The notes under the pieces: generated by a model
Database searches by the model: none
What the model was told of the DNA's origin: nothing
What the model saw: the letters and a program-made list of their open reading frames with translations, nothing else
Source: Nodosilinea sp. PGN35
GTDB taxonomy: Bacteria; Cyanobacteriota; Cyanobacteriia; Phormidesmidales; Phormidesmidaceae
Assembly (NCBI RefSeq): GCF_029109325.1
Contig: NZ_JAQKQJ010000023.1
Coordinates: forward strand, 1-64,000
Length of the DNA: 64,000 nucleotides
Direction of reading: 5' to 3'
Position numbers and translations under genes: made by a program
Shown: positions 24,967 to 33,900 of the stretch, in pieces
Position numbering within the stretch: position 1 is the first letter of the stretch
Layout of the letters: each line of letters starts with the position of its first letter

Positions 24967-27900
24967 ATGGATGTACCGTGTATGCATACGGCTCCATTTC
25001 TTCATGAACGAGACGCGAGCGGGAAGTTTGTGAACAGCTGGGATCAAGAGGCTAAACAGCGAGTCAGTCTGTCGTTGACCGACACCGCTTGGCGATTGCT
25101 CGATCAAGCCGCGCAGCACAGAGGTACGTCGCGCTCTGAGGTAATCGAGCAGTTTGCCCGCAGCTTAGAGCAACGGCATGCGGCTAGCCCCCAGGGAGAC
25201 AACGCCCAGATTGGGCGGCTGCAAAACCAGCTGCGGTTGCTACAGCAGCAGAATCAGGCATTAGAAGCGCAGTTGGCCGATACCCCAAAGCTAACCGACC
25301 GGGCGGCAGAGACCAGGGTGGTCGCTATTTTAGAAAGCATCACCGATGCGTTTGTGGCCTTTGACCGCGATTGGCGCTACACCTACGTCAACCGGGCCGC
25401 TGCTCAAATTTTGCACAAAACCCCTGGGGAGCTGATCGGCAAACAGGTTTGGACGGAGGTGTTTCCTCAGTTAGTCGGTGGAATAGCCTATGAGGCCATG
25501 CACCGGGCGATCGCTGAGCAAATTCCGGTGGCTTGGGAAGAATTGGGTGAACCCCTGCAACGCTGCCTGGAGGTACAGGCCTATCCCTCAGCGGAGGGAC
25601 TCGCGGTTTATTTTCGAGATGTGACTGACCGCAAGCAGGCCGAGGCCGAACGAGAGCAGCTGCTGCACGAGCTAGAGACAGAGCGGGCTCAATTTGAAGC
25701 GGTGCTCCGCCAGATGCCAGCGGGCGTGCTGATCGCCGAGGCCGCGTCTAATAAATTGGTGCTGGCCAATGAGCAGGCAAAGCAAATTGTGGGCTATAGC
25801 TTTGAGCAGTCCCACGAACTGGAGTACTATGCTCCGATCACACCCTTTGAGGCGTTTCGCCCCAACGGACAGCGCTATGAGCTGCACGAGTATCCGCTGC
25901 CGCGATCGCTGAGAGCAGGGGAAGTCGTTGCCCATGAAGTCATGGAGCTACGCTACGAAGATGGTAAGTGCACCACTATTGCCGTCAGTTCGGCCCCAAT
26001 TTTGGATCGTCAGGGACAAATATTGGCGGCGGCGGTGGTGCTGCAAGACATTACTGAGCGCCAGCACACCGAAAGACTGCTCAAGCAGCAGGCGGAAGAT
26101 CTGGAGAACCAGCAGAAGTGGCTAGAAACTGTCCTCAATTTGATGCCGACGCCCACCGTATTTATTGAACCCGGAACCGCAGAGGTCACGTTTTCTAACC
26201 GGATTGCCGATGAGCTGGCCGGGGGTGACTTACCCAAGCACAAATCTCTAGAGGAGTACGCCGACGCCTACTACTGCACCGATGCCCAGGGCGATCGCAT
26301 TGCCGCCGACCAGATGCCCGCCGTGCTGATCGCCCGAGGGGAGCACCTGCGAAACTATGAGATGAACTGGCATACCCCCGGCGGCGTGCGGGCCACCCTG
26401 TGCTGGGGAGAACTGTTGCCCGCCATGCATGGCCATCCGGCGATCGGTATCGGCATGTTTCAGGATGTCACCCGGCTCAAGCAGATTGAGTCCAACCTGC
26501 GCCAGGCCGAAGAACGCCTACAGCTGGCCCTCTCGTCGGCCCAAATGGTCGCCTGGGACGTAGACCTAGCCACCCAGCAGGTGGTGTGTTCTCCCAACGC
26601 CAGGGAGATCTGGGGTATGGAGGTAGGCACCGTCGAGGCATTTCGGGCCTTGATTCATCCCGACGATCGTCCCCTGCTCAGGCAGGCAACCGCTGAGGCC
26701 GTGGGGGGCGATCAGTCCTTTTCCCAGGAGTATCGGGTGGTCACCGCCGATGGTGAGGTGCGCTGGCTCAAGAGCCAGGGACAGATCTATCTCAATGAAG
26801 CTGGGCAAGCCGTGCGGATGGCCGGAGTGTCCATTGACGTTAGCGATCGCAAGCAGATCGAAGCCAATCGCGAAGACCTACTGGCCGAACTCCAGCGCAA
26901 AGAGCGGCAGCAGCAGTTTTTGATTGAGCTCAATGACGCCGCCCGCACCCTGCAAGACTCAGGGGAAATTATCTGGCAGGTGGTCAGCGCCACGGGGCAA
27001 CACTTCCACGTCTCGCGCTGCGCCTACGGTGAAATCGATGCCGCCCAGGAACATGTGATCGTCGATCGCGACTACTGCGACGGCGTCATCAGCGTTGTCG
27101 GTCATCACCCGATGGATTCCTTTTGGACGGCCCTCATCGCTGAGCTAAAGCAGGGCAAAACCGTAGTGGTGGAGGATGTCGAACGCGATCCGCGCACCGC
27201 TGGCCCCGGTGTCGAGGCCTTTGCCGCCATCGAAACTCGATCGCTGCTCTGCGTGCCGTTGGTCAAGCGAGGGCGATTCGTCGCCCTGCTGGTGCTCCAC
27301 CACGCCACCCCCCGCGCCTGGACTACAGACAACGTGGCCCTGATGGAGCGCATCGCCGAAAAAACTTGGCTGGCCGTGGAGCGATCGCGGGCCGAGGCGG
27401 ACCTGCGCGAAAGCGAAGCTCGCCTCCAGCTCGCCCTCACCATTGGCCGCATGGGCACCTGGGAATGGAATATTCAGACCGCAACCATCCGCTGGTCGGA
27501 GGGGCACTACACCATCCTAGGCTATCAGCCCGGCGAGTGCGAACCGAGCTCTGAGGCATGGGCCAGCCGCGTCCACCCCGACGACCTGCCCGCCGCCAAG
27601 GCCGTCTTCCAGCAGGCGCTGCAAAACCGCACCGACTACTACCACGAGTACCGCCTGCTCTGGCCCGACGGCTCCCTGCGCTGGATTGAGGACAGGGGGC
27701 AGTTTTCCTACGATGTCCAGGGCCAGCCCAAGCAGTCCATTGGCGCGTTGATCGACATTACCGATCGCAAGCTCGCGGAGCAGGAGCGAGAACAATTGCT
27801 AGGGCGAGAACGCGTGGCTCGCGCCCAGGCCGAAGCGGCCCAGCAGCAGCTGGCCACCCTGGTTGACACCTCCCCCATTGGGCTGGCGCTGTTGGACGGT

Positions 27901-29895
27901 GAGCAACGATTTGTCGCCATCAACGAAGCCCTAGCTGAGATCAATGGCTTGCCCCGTGACTATCACCTGGGTAAGTCGGTAACCGAGCTGTTTGGCCACA
28001 GCGATCCGGCCATTGTCGAGGTCATTCGCCAGATCTATGCCACGGGGGAGCCGTTTATCTCGCCAAACCTGCCCATCAATGCCCCTGGCCATAGCGATCG
28101 CCGCCCCGGCTACTACAACGTCTACTATCTGCCCACGGTGGACGAACAGCATCGGGTGGAACGGCTGTTGGCCTACGTGGTCGATGTCACCGAGCGGGTT
28201 AAGCTCGAGCACGCCCAGCAATACCTGGCGGATGCCAGCGCCGTGCTGGCCTCGTCCCTCGACTACCAAACCACCCTAGAGCAGGTGGCCCAGCTCACCG
28301 TGCCGAAACTGGCCGACTGGTGCACTGTCCACATTGTGGAAGAGGGCGGTGCCGTTGATCAGATTGCCGTGGCCCACGTTGACCCGGCTAAGCTGGCATG
28401 GGCCTACCAGATCCGCGATCGATATCCCTTAGATACCGAGTCAGAGCGCGGTGCGGCCTTGAGCCTGCGTACCGGCCAACCTGACCTGATCGCTGATATT
28501 TCCGATGAGATGTTGGTGCACGCCGCCAAGGATGCTGAACATTTAGAAATTTTGCGGCAGGTGGGCTTTAGCTCAGTAATGACGGTGCCGCTGCACAACC
28601 AAGACCGGGTAATGGGGGTGATCTCGTTTATCTCGGCGGAGTCGGGCCGTCGCTACACGGCGACCGATTTGCAGCTGGCCGAAGAACTGGCTCACCGGGC
28701 ATCCCTGGCAATCGAAAATGCTCAGCTCTACCAGTCTGCCCAGCGCGATCGCGCCAAAGCCGAAGCCGCCAACCGCATTAAAGATGAGTTTCTGGCGGTG
28801 CTGTCTCACGAATTGCGATCGCCCCTCAATCCCATCCTGGGCTGGGCCAGAATGTTGCGCAGCAGGCCGCTGGATGCCGCCAAAACCGACCAGGCACTAG
28901 AAACTATTGAGCGCAATGCCAAACTCCAGGCTCAGCTGATCGAAGACCTGCTCGATGTCTCCCGCATACTTCAGGGCAAGCTGACCCTCACCGTGGCCCC
29001 GGTCAACCTGGTCGCCACCATAGAAGCGGCGGCTGAAACCGTGCGGCTGGCAGCGGAGGCCAAGCGGATTCACATTCAAACCACGCTGACGGCGATCGCA
29101 GGCCAGGTGCTAGGCGATACCAACCGGCTCCAGCAGGTGATCTGGAACCTGCTCTCCAATGCGGTCAAATTCACCCCGGCGGGAGGCCAGGTCGCCATCA
29201 CCCTAGAGCAAGTGGATAGCTATGCCCAAATTCAGGTGCGCGACACCGGCAAAGGCATTCATCCCGACTTTTTGCCCCACGTATTTGACTACTTTCGCCA
29301 AGAAGACGGCACCACCACCCGGCAGTTTGGCGGTCTGGGGCTAGGTCTGGCGATCGTGCGTCAGCTTACCGAACTGCACGGCGGGGATGTGGCCGCAGCC
29401 AGCCCAGGTGCAGACCTCGGCGCTACGTTTACGGTGCGGCTACCCCTCACCGCCAGACAGCACGATCAGCCCTCGCCCGCCGCCCCCCTAGACAAAGCGA
29501 CCGACCTAACCGGGCTACAGATTTTGGTCGTTGACGACGAGGCCGACATGCGAGAGCTGGCGTCCTTTATTCTCACCCAGGCGGGGGCGCAGGTGGCAAC
29601 GGCAGCCTCAGCCATTCAGGCCCTCAGTCAGCTCAATCAGTCGGTGCCCGACCTGCTGCTGTGCGATATCGGCATGCCCGAGATGAATGGCTATGCGCTA
29701 ATTCAGCAGATTCGCCAAAGACGCCGCGATCAGGGAGGCAATCTGCCCGCGATCGCCCTCACCGCCTATGCCGGGGAGATCAATCAGCAGCAGGCCCTCG
29801 CCGCTGGCTTTCAGCGGCATCTGGCCAAACCCATCGAACCAGACCTGCTGGTGAAAGCGATCGCCACCCTGGTCAAACCCCCCTCGCAAGCCTAG
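24967..29895 (+). CDS. Multi-PAS/GAF hybrid histidine kinase with N-terminal ribbon-helix-helix segment
   Basis: A 1642-residue soluble sensor. Residues 30-68 (QRVSLSLTDTAWRLLDQAA, then TSRSEVIEQFARSLEQ) look like a CopG/MetJ ribbon-helix-helix. A coiled coil covers 80-105. PAS domains follow at about 115-225, 240-365, 385-505 and 515-630, GAF at 655-805, PAS at 815-940 and 960-1080, and GAF at 1090-1255. HisKA follows with H1281 (SHELRSPL), then HATPase with N1398 region, DTGKGI 1426-1431 and GGLGLGLAI 1455-1463. A receiver domain has D1523/D1524, phosphoacceptor D1567, T1599 and K1621. All catalytic residues are present. No response-regulator gene is adjacent, so the output could be through the receiver domain or the RHH segment. 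Signals are unknown; no chromophore Cys was identified. Confidence 0.92.
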   Translation: MDVPCMHTAPFLHERDASGKFVNSWDQEAKQRVSLSLTDTAWRLLDQAAQHRGTSRSEVIEQFARSLEQRHAASPQGDNAQIGRLQNQLRLLQQQNQALEAQLADTPKLTDRAAETRVVAILESITDAFVAFDRDWRYTYVNRAAAQILHKTPGELIGKQVWTEVFPQLVGGIAYEAMHRAIAEQIPVAWEELGEPLQRCLEVQAYPSAEGLAVYFRDVTDRKQAEAEREQLLHELETERAQFEAVLRQMPAGVLIAEAASNKLVLANEQAKQIVGYSFEQSHELEYYAPITPFEAFRPNGQRYELHEYPLPRSLRAGEVVAHEVMELRYEDGKCTTIAVSSAPILDRQGQILAAAVVLQDITERQHTERLLKQQAEDLENQQKWLETVLNLMPTPTVFIEPGTAEVTFSNRIADELAGGDLPKHKSLEEYADAYYCTDAQGDRIAADQMPAVLIARGEHLRNYEMNWHTPGGVRATLCWGELLPAMHGHPAIGIGMFQDVTRLKQIESNLRQAEERLQLALSSAQMVAWDVDLATQQVVCSPNAREIWGMEVGTVEAFRALIHPDDRPLLRQATAEAVGGDQSFSQEYRVVTADGEVRWLKSQGQIYLNEAGQAVRMAGVSIDVSDRKQIEANREDLLAELQRKERQQQFLIELNDAARTLQDSGEIIWQVVSATGQHFHVSRCAYGEIDAAQEHVIVDRDYCDGVISVVGHHPMDSFWTALIAELKQGKTVVVEDVERDPRTAGPGVEAFAAIETRSLLCVPLVKRGRFVALLVLHHATPRAWTTDNVALMERIAEKTWLAVERSRAEADLRESEARLQLALTIGRMGTWEWNIQTATIRWSEGHYTILGYQPGECEPSSEAWASRVHPDDLPAAKAVFQQALQNRTDYYHEYRLLWPDGSLRWIEDRGQFSYDVQGQPKQSIGALIDITDRKLAEQEREQLLGRERVARAQAEAAQQQLATLVDTSPIGLALLDGEQRFVAINEALAEINGLPRDYHLGKSVTELFGHSDPAIVEVIRQIYATGEPFISPNLPINAPGHSDRRPGYYNVYYLPTVDEQHRVERLLAYVVDVTERVKLEHAQQYLADASAVLASSLDYQTTLEQVAQLTVPKLADWCTVHIVEEGGAVDQIAVAHVDPAKLAWAYQIRDRYPLDTESERGAALSLRTGQPDLIADISDEMLVHAAKDAEHLEILRQVGFSSVMTVPLHNQDRVMGVISFISAESGRRYTATDLQLAEELAHRASLAIENAQLYQSAQRDRAKAEAANRIKDEFLAVLSHELRSPLNPILGWARMLRSRPLDAAKTDQALETIERNAKLQAQLIEDLLDVSRILQGKLTLTVAPVNLVATIEAAAETVRLAAEAKRIHIQTTLTAIAGQVLGDTNRLQQVIWNLLSNAVKFTPAGGQVAITLEQVDSYAQIQVRDTGKGIHPDFLPHVFDYFRQEDGTTTRQFGGLGLGLAIVRQLTELHGGDVAAASPGADLGATFTVRLPLTARQHDQPSPAAPLDKATDLTGLQILVVDDEADMRELASFILTQAGAQVATAASAIQALSQLNQSVPDLLLCDIGMPEMNGYALIQQIRQRRRDQGGNLPAIALTAYAGEINQQQALAAGFQRHLAKPIEPDLLVKAIATLVKPPSQA

Positions 29896-29911
29896 GATGC
29901 GCCCCCAGTGA

Positions 29912-29954
29912 ATGTTTCTAGGGCAATTGTCCTAACCAGACTGGCTACAGCTAT
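29912..29954. repeat. Dispersed repeat, copy 3
   Basis: TGTTTCTAGGGCAATTGTCC followed by TAACCAGACTGGCTACAGCTATA is nearly identical to the right part of copy 2 at 8410-8453. Its end overlaps the stop codon of the hydA 3' remnant on the opposite strand. Confidence 0.75.
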
Positions 29955-30100
29955 AGTACTCGTCCTGAGGCGCGGCGCGGCAGATATTCACCCATGCCCG
30001 ATCGCCCCAGCCACTCATCCCCATCCACAATGCACTGGCCGCGCAAAAAGACCTTCTTCACCTTGCCCGTCACCTCGCGCCCCTCAAACAGTGAATAGTT
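29951..30100 (-). pseudogene. Remnant of the dihydropyrimidinase 3' end (49 codons plus stop)
   Basis: This 150 bp stretch reads on the minus strand as the last 49 residues of dihydropyrimidinase with its TAG stop (29951-29953). It aligns without gaps to 36796-36945, the 3' end of the intact gene. A 107 bp core (29985-30091) is identical. Both flanks differ almost only at third codon positions (for example GCC TCA GGA CGA GTA CTA versus GCA TCG GGG CGG GTG CTG). It is cut off at its upstream end by the inverted-repeat element starting at 30101. It lies 56 bp from the convergent kinase stop, consistent with being the original gene end. Confidence 0.85.
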
Positions 30101-30179
30101 GTAGGTTGGGTTGAACGCAGTGAAAACCCAACTTCGTTAGGGATCTGTTGGGTTTTGCCGAGCCTCAACACCAACCTAC
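30101..30179. repeat. 79-bp inverted-repeat (MITE-like) element
   Basis: Arms GTAGGTTGGGTTGAACGC...AAAACCCAAC and GTTGGGTTTT...CTCAACACCAACCTAC are inverted copies around a 14-bp loop. The same GTAGGTTGGGTTG motif occurs at 13907. It directly abuts the hydA remnant and marks the left edge of the accessory islet. Confidence 0.7.
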
Positions 30180-30204
30180 AAATTAGACTGGCCGCTTTGT
30201 GGCG

Positions 30205-30486
30205 CTATGCCATCAGCAGTGTTTTGGTCAAAATTACCATCCACTGGTTGGGTTTTTCGGTGGGCATGGGCTCGCTCCAGTCGTTGGGGTCGGCATAGCC
30301 GAGGGCGTGGAGGATTTTGATGGTGCGGTCTATGGCGGCCAGGCTGCCGTAGAGCATGTGGCGCACTTTTTCGGGGTTGAGGGGCTGGCTGCCTTTGTTG
30401 TTTGCTCCAGATGGTGGCAGCGGTAGGGAGTGGGCCTCTTGGTTGTCTGAGTTGTCGTTAGCATCGGGCTCTTGATAGTCAAACAT
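30205..30486 (-). CDS. Small conserved cyanobacterial-type protein (93 aa)
   Basis: The N-terminal 35 residues are acidic, polar and probably disordered. Residues 36-93 form a compact helical region with PEKVRHMLYGSLAAIDRTI and LHALGYADPNDWSEP. I believe similar proteins of unknown function occur widely in cyanobacteria, often near accessory genes, but I cannot confirm this from sequence alone. The ATG at 30486 is the first Met. It is the first gene inside the islet, next to the left repeat, and is followed upstream by about 500 bp without genes. Confidence 0.6.
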   Translation of the reverse strand: MFDYQEPDANDNSDNQEAHSLPLPPSGANNKGSQPLNPEKVRHMLYGSLAAIDRTIKILHALGYADPNDWSEPMPTEKPNQWMVILTKTLLMA

Positions 30487-30991
30487 CGGTTCTGTCTCTT
30501 TGTAGTGGGTACGGAAGAAACAGAACGCGAAAACCCCAGCCGCCCGCAGTGCAAGTGCAAACTGGGGGGGCTAGGGTACCATGAGCCTAGCCTCGCAATC
30601 TGCTGTCGAGATTTGCGGGGTTAGCTGTCGGTTGGTGTTGGTAGCACCTTCCGGCAGCGCTAAGATTTTCGAGTTCTGTGCTGAACACCGCTCTGCTCGA
30701 ACGGCTTAACGTAAAAGAGTACTGTTACAAAAGCTCCCCGTCAACCGTATGGAGCCACTAGGACATAGCCGCCTGACTAACCATGCAGGTCAATTTCAAA
30801 GTAGTTGTGAGCCAAAATGTTTTGCCCGTCTCTCATAAAGGAATCGCTTTGCCCAGGACGCGATCGCGGAGTTTGGGTTGCAGTCCTGATCACCCCATGC
30901 CTTGACTCAACTTGGGTTGAGCGGGTGCCTTCGGCGTTGCCATCTCGCAGCGAATCACCCTATCAAAACCCAAGCCAACAACCCATCCGCT
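30487..30991. other. Gene-free spacer inside the islet
   Basis: About 505 bp between the 93-residue protein and the 3' end of the NACHT gene. I see no credible ORF, hairpin terminator or RNA. A GCGATCGC-like site lies near 30860. Confidence 0.4.
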
Positions 30992-33900
30992 TCATCCGTT
31001 CTCCTCTACTGCCTCACTCGCTGCCCCATCGTTTCCAATTCCCGCCTTCTTCCTCAACGACTCCAATACCTCTGGTGTAAAGGGATTCTGTCCCAATCGC
31101 AGCACTTCTAGCCATTCTCGTCGTTGCTGTGTATCATCTGTATAACCTAAAGCTCTATACACGCTTCCATACACTCTGTTATCGCCTATTTTCTCCAATA
31201 CTGATTCAAAATCATCAATTGCCCCTTGTAAATCTCCTGTCAAAGCTCTCACCAGTCCTCGTGTATCACGGTAAATTGGCCCATCAGGCTCCGCATTCAC
31301 AGCTTTTTCACTTGCAAATAGAATTTCTGCGGCTTGATTGTGCAGACTACCAAACCAACAGAGTAAATCCCAAATCCAGACAGCAATTTCTAAGCCAGTG
31401 TCGATGATTTGAGCGTCCTGGTAAGCCTGAATTGCCTCTAACACGTTACCCTGCCTCGCCCCATCCATCCCCTGACTCAAAACCACCGCCGCCTTGAACC
31501 GAGGAGTTTGAGCTAACGATTCGGGCACGTTGAGCGCTGCATGTAGCCCCTGGGCACCGGCCCAATGGGTTGCCCTATCCCACCGAATTTCATTCAAGTT
31601 GGCGCTGCTGAGGTTGGCGCTGCTGAGGTTGGCGCTGCTGAGGTTGGCGCTGCTGAGGTTGGCGCTGCTGAGGTCGGTGCTGAGGAGGTTGGCGTTGCTG
31701 AGGTCGGTGCTGAGGAGGTTGGCGTTGCTGAGGTCGGCGCTGCTGAGGTCGGCGCTGCTGAGGTTAGCACTGCTAAGGTTGGCACTGCTAAGGTTGGCGA
31801 CACGGAGGTTGGCGCTGCTGAGGTTAGCACTGCTAAGGTTAGCACTGCTAAGGTTGGTGACGCGGAGGTCGGCGTTGCTGAGGTTGGCGCTGCTGAGGTC
31901 GGCGCTGACGAGGTTGGCGTTGAAGAGGTCGGCGCTGAGGAGGTTGGCGCTGCTGAGGTTGGCGCTGCTGAGGTCGGCGCTGAGGAGGTCGGCGCTGCTG
32001 AGGTCGGCGCTGAGGAGGTCGGCGCTGCTGAGAAATTTGCCCACGCTTTGTTTAAAGGTGCCCAGTTGCAAACAATCGCTGTAATGAATCATGCGGAGCA
32101 AGCGCTTATCGTCATGACCGTCCGTATCCGGTTGACCGCAGGAGTAGAAATGGATAGCCGCTTTTAGCGCCTCCACCGACTGAGCATGGCGATGAATTTC
32201 CAGCAGCAAAATCAGCACATTCAACCCCGTAGAAATGTCTACCTGGCGCTGTCCGATAGTTGGCTGATACTTTTGCAGTTGGCGAGCTTTGCGTTGGGGC
32301 AGCGTTTCTTCAGTCGCATCGATAAACCTGCCATCGCCCCAGTCCAGATAAAAACCCTCCAGCCGTTTGAACAGTTCCCCCCAATCCAGCTTGGCTTTTT
32401 TCAGCAAGCCGATCAGGTATTCCACAATCTCTGAGGTCAAAGCTCCAAAACCAAACAGATCGTAGATTTCCCAAAGCAGCGTCTGCTCAGAAACGAGATA
32501 GCGCTTAGCCCGACCATCCTCTCTTTTGGTCCAGCGCACTAGCGATTCAGCCATCCGCTCGGCACACAAAAACTCTCCAAAACTCTTATGAAAAAACTCG
32601 ATCTGGTTCTCGCTGCCCTCCGTCGATTTGAGATAAAACGCCGCCAGGGCATTCTTGAGGGGGTTTTGCTCGGCGTTTTGCTTTGCTTGGGCCAATAGTT
32701 GTTTTGCGCCCTCATCTTCTTTCAGCCGTTCTTCAATCAGGGCAATGGCGGCAGACTCGCCCCCCGACTGCACCACACACAACCCCGCCTCCGCCAAAAT
32801 GCTGCGTAGGTCTTCGGGGTCAAGTCCGGTAATTTTAGGGTTAAGATCAGCCCCGTTTTCACTGCGCTGCCGAGTCAACACCCACTCTAGTGCCGCCTCA
32901 TAAATTTGAATCCGCACGGCAACCGGGTCATCGCCAGTGAGCTGAGGTTCCTGGAGTTTGCCATCGCGGTGCAGCGCCGCCAGCAGGTAAAGCAGCAGGG
33001 GTTCCCTTGCCAGGGTTTTGACCTGCTCTGGGCACTGCTGGTTCTGCAAAAATGCCTGAAACTGCTGCGTTTTCTCGCTGCCCGCCAGCTTTTCCCACTT
33101 CAGCAACCACTGCTGCTGAATCTCCGCTGCCATCGGCGCAATCTCGACCCGCTCCAGATTCAGGGGCATCAGCCGTTCCACGCCATACAGCGCCAGGGGT
33201 CTGCCGGTAATCACCACCCGATGTCCCCGTTCACTAATCTCAGCACAGCGTTTTTGAAACAAACCCACCTGTTCTAAAAATTGCTGGAGTCCTCCCGTGG
33301 TGCCCCGTTCCAGCAGTAGTTCATCAAAGCCATCCAAAAATAACAGAAAGCGCGTGTTGCGATCGGTCAACCAGCCCGCATCTTTAGTAAAGTCCGTGGC
33401 AATAGCATCCTCCAGGGTTTTGTCAAAATCCTGAGCGAAATTTTGGACATCGCGCAACCGAATCAACAGGGGAATCCAGATCGGCGACCACTCGCGCCGC
33501 ACCTTATCAGCAAACATCCGACAAAACACGCTCTTGCCCCGTCCAGGACCACCCTGAATAAACAGCACCTGCCCCTGTTTCTGGGCATCCTGCAACAGCG
33601 TTTCTGCCCATGTTTCAATGTTTTGGGGGGTAGCTTCGTTGTCTATCTTGCCTTCCTTGTCAACGGGTTGCACTTGCAGTGGCACATACAAATCCGCAAA
33701 GGTGAACGGCTCGTCAAACACCGTCTCTTGGGGTTTGCGGGCAATTACCTCCTCCAGGTAGCGATCCACACTGGCATAGCGTTCCTGGTCTTGAAACCAA
33801 CCCTCCCCATAGACCGCCGCCAGCCGCTTCACTTGGTCGCGCACCTCCGCCACAATCTCCTTCAGGTAGCGGTGGGTGCTGCGGGCAATTCGTTCCGTGG

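Noticed and set aside
31530..32167. Long plus-strand frames opposite the pentapeptide array (Leu/Arg-rich and Val/Gly/Glu-rich)
   Set aside because: They are open only because the 15-bp unit is a multiple of three; no ribosome site or family, and the minus-strand protein is clear.
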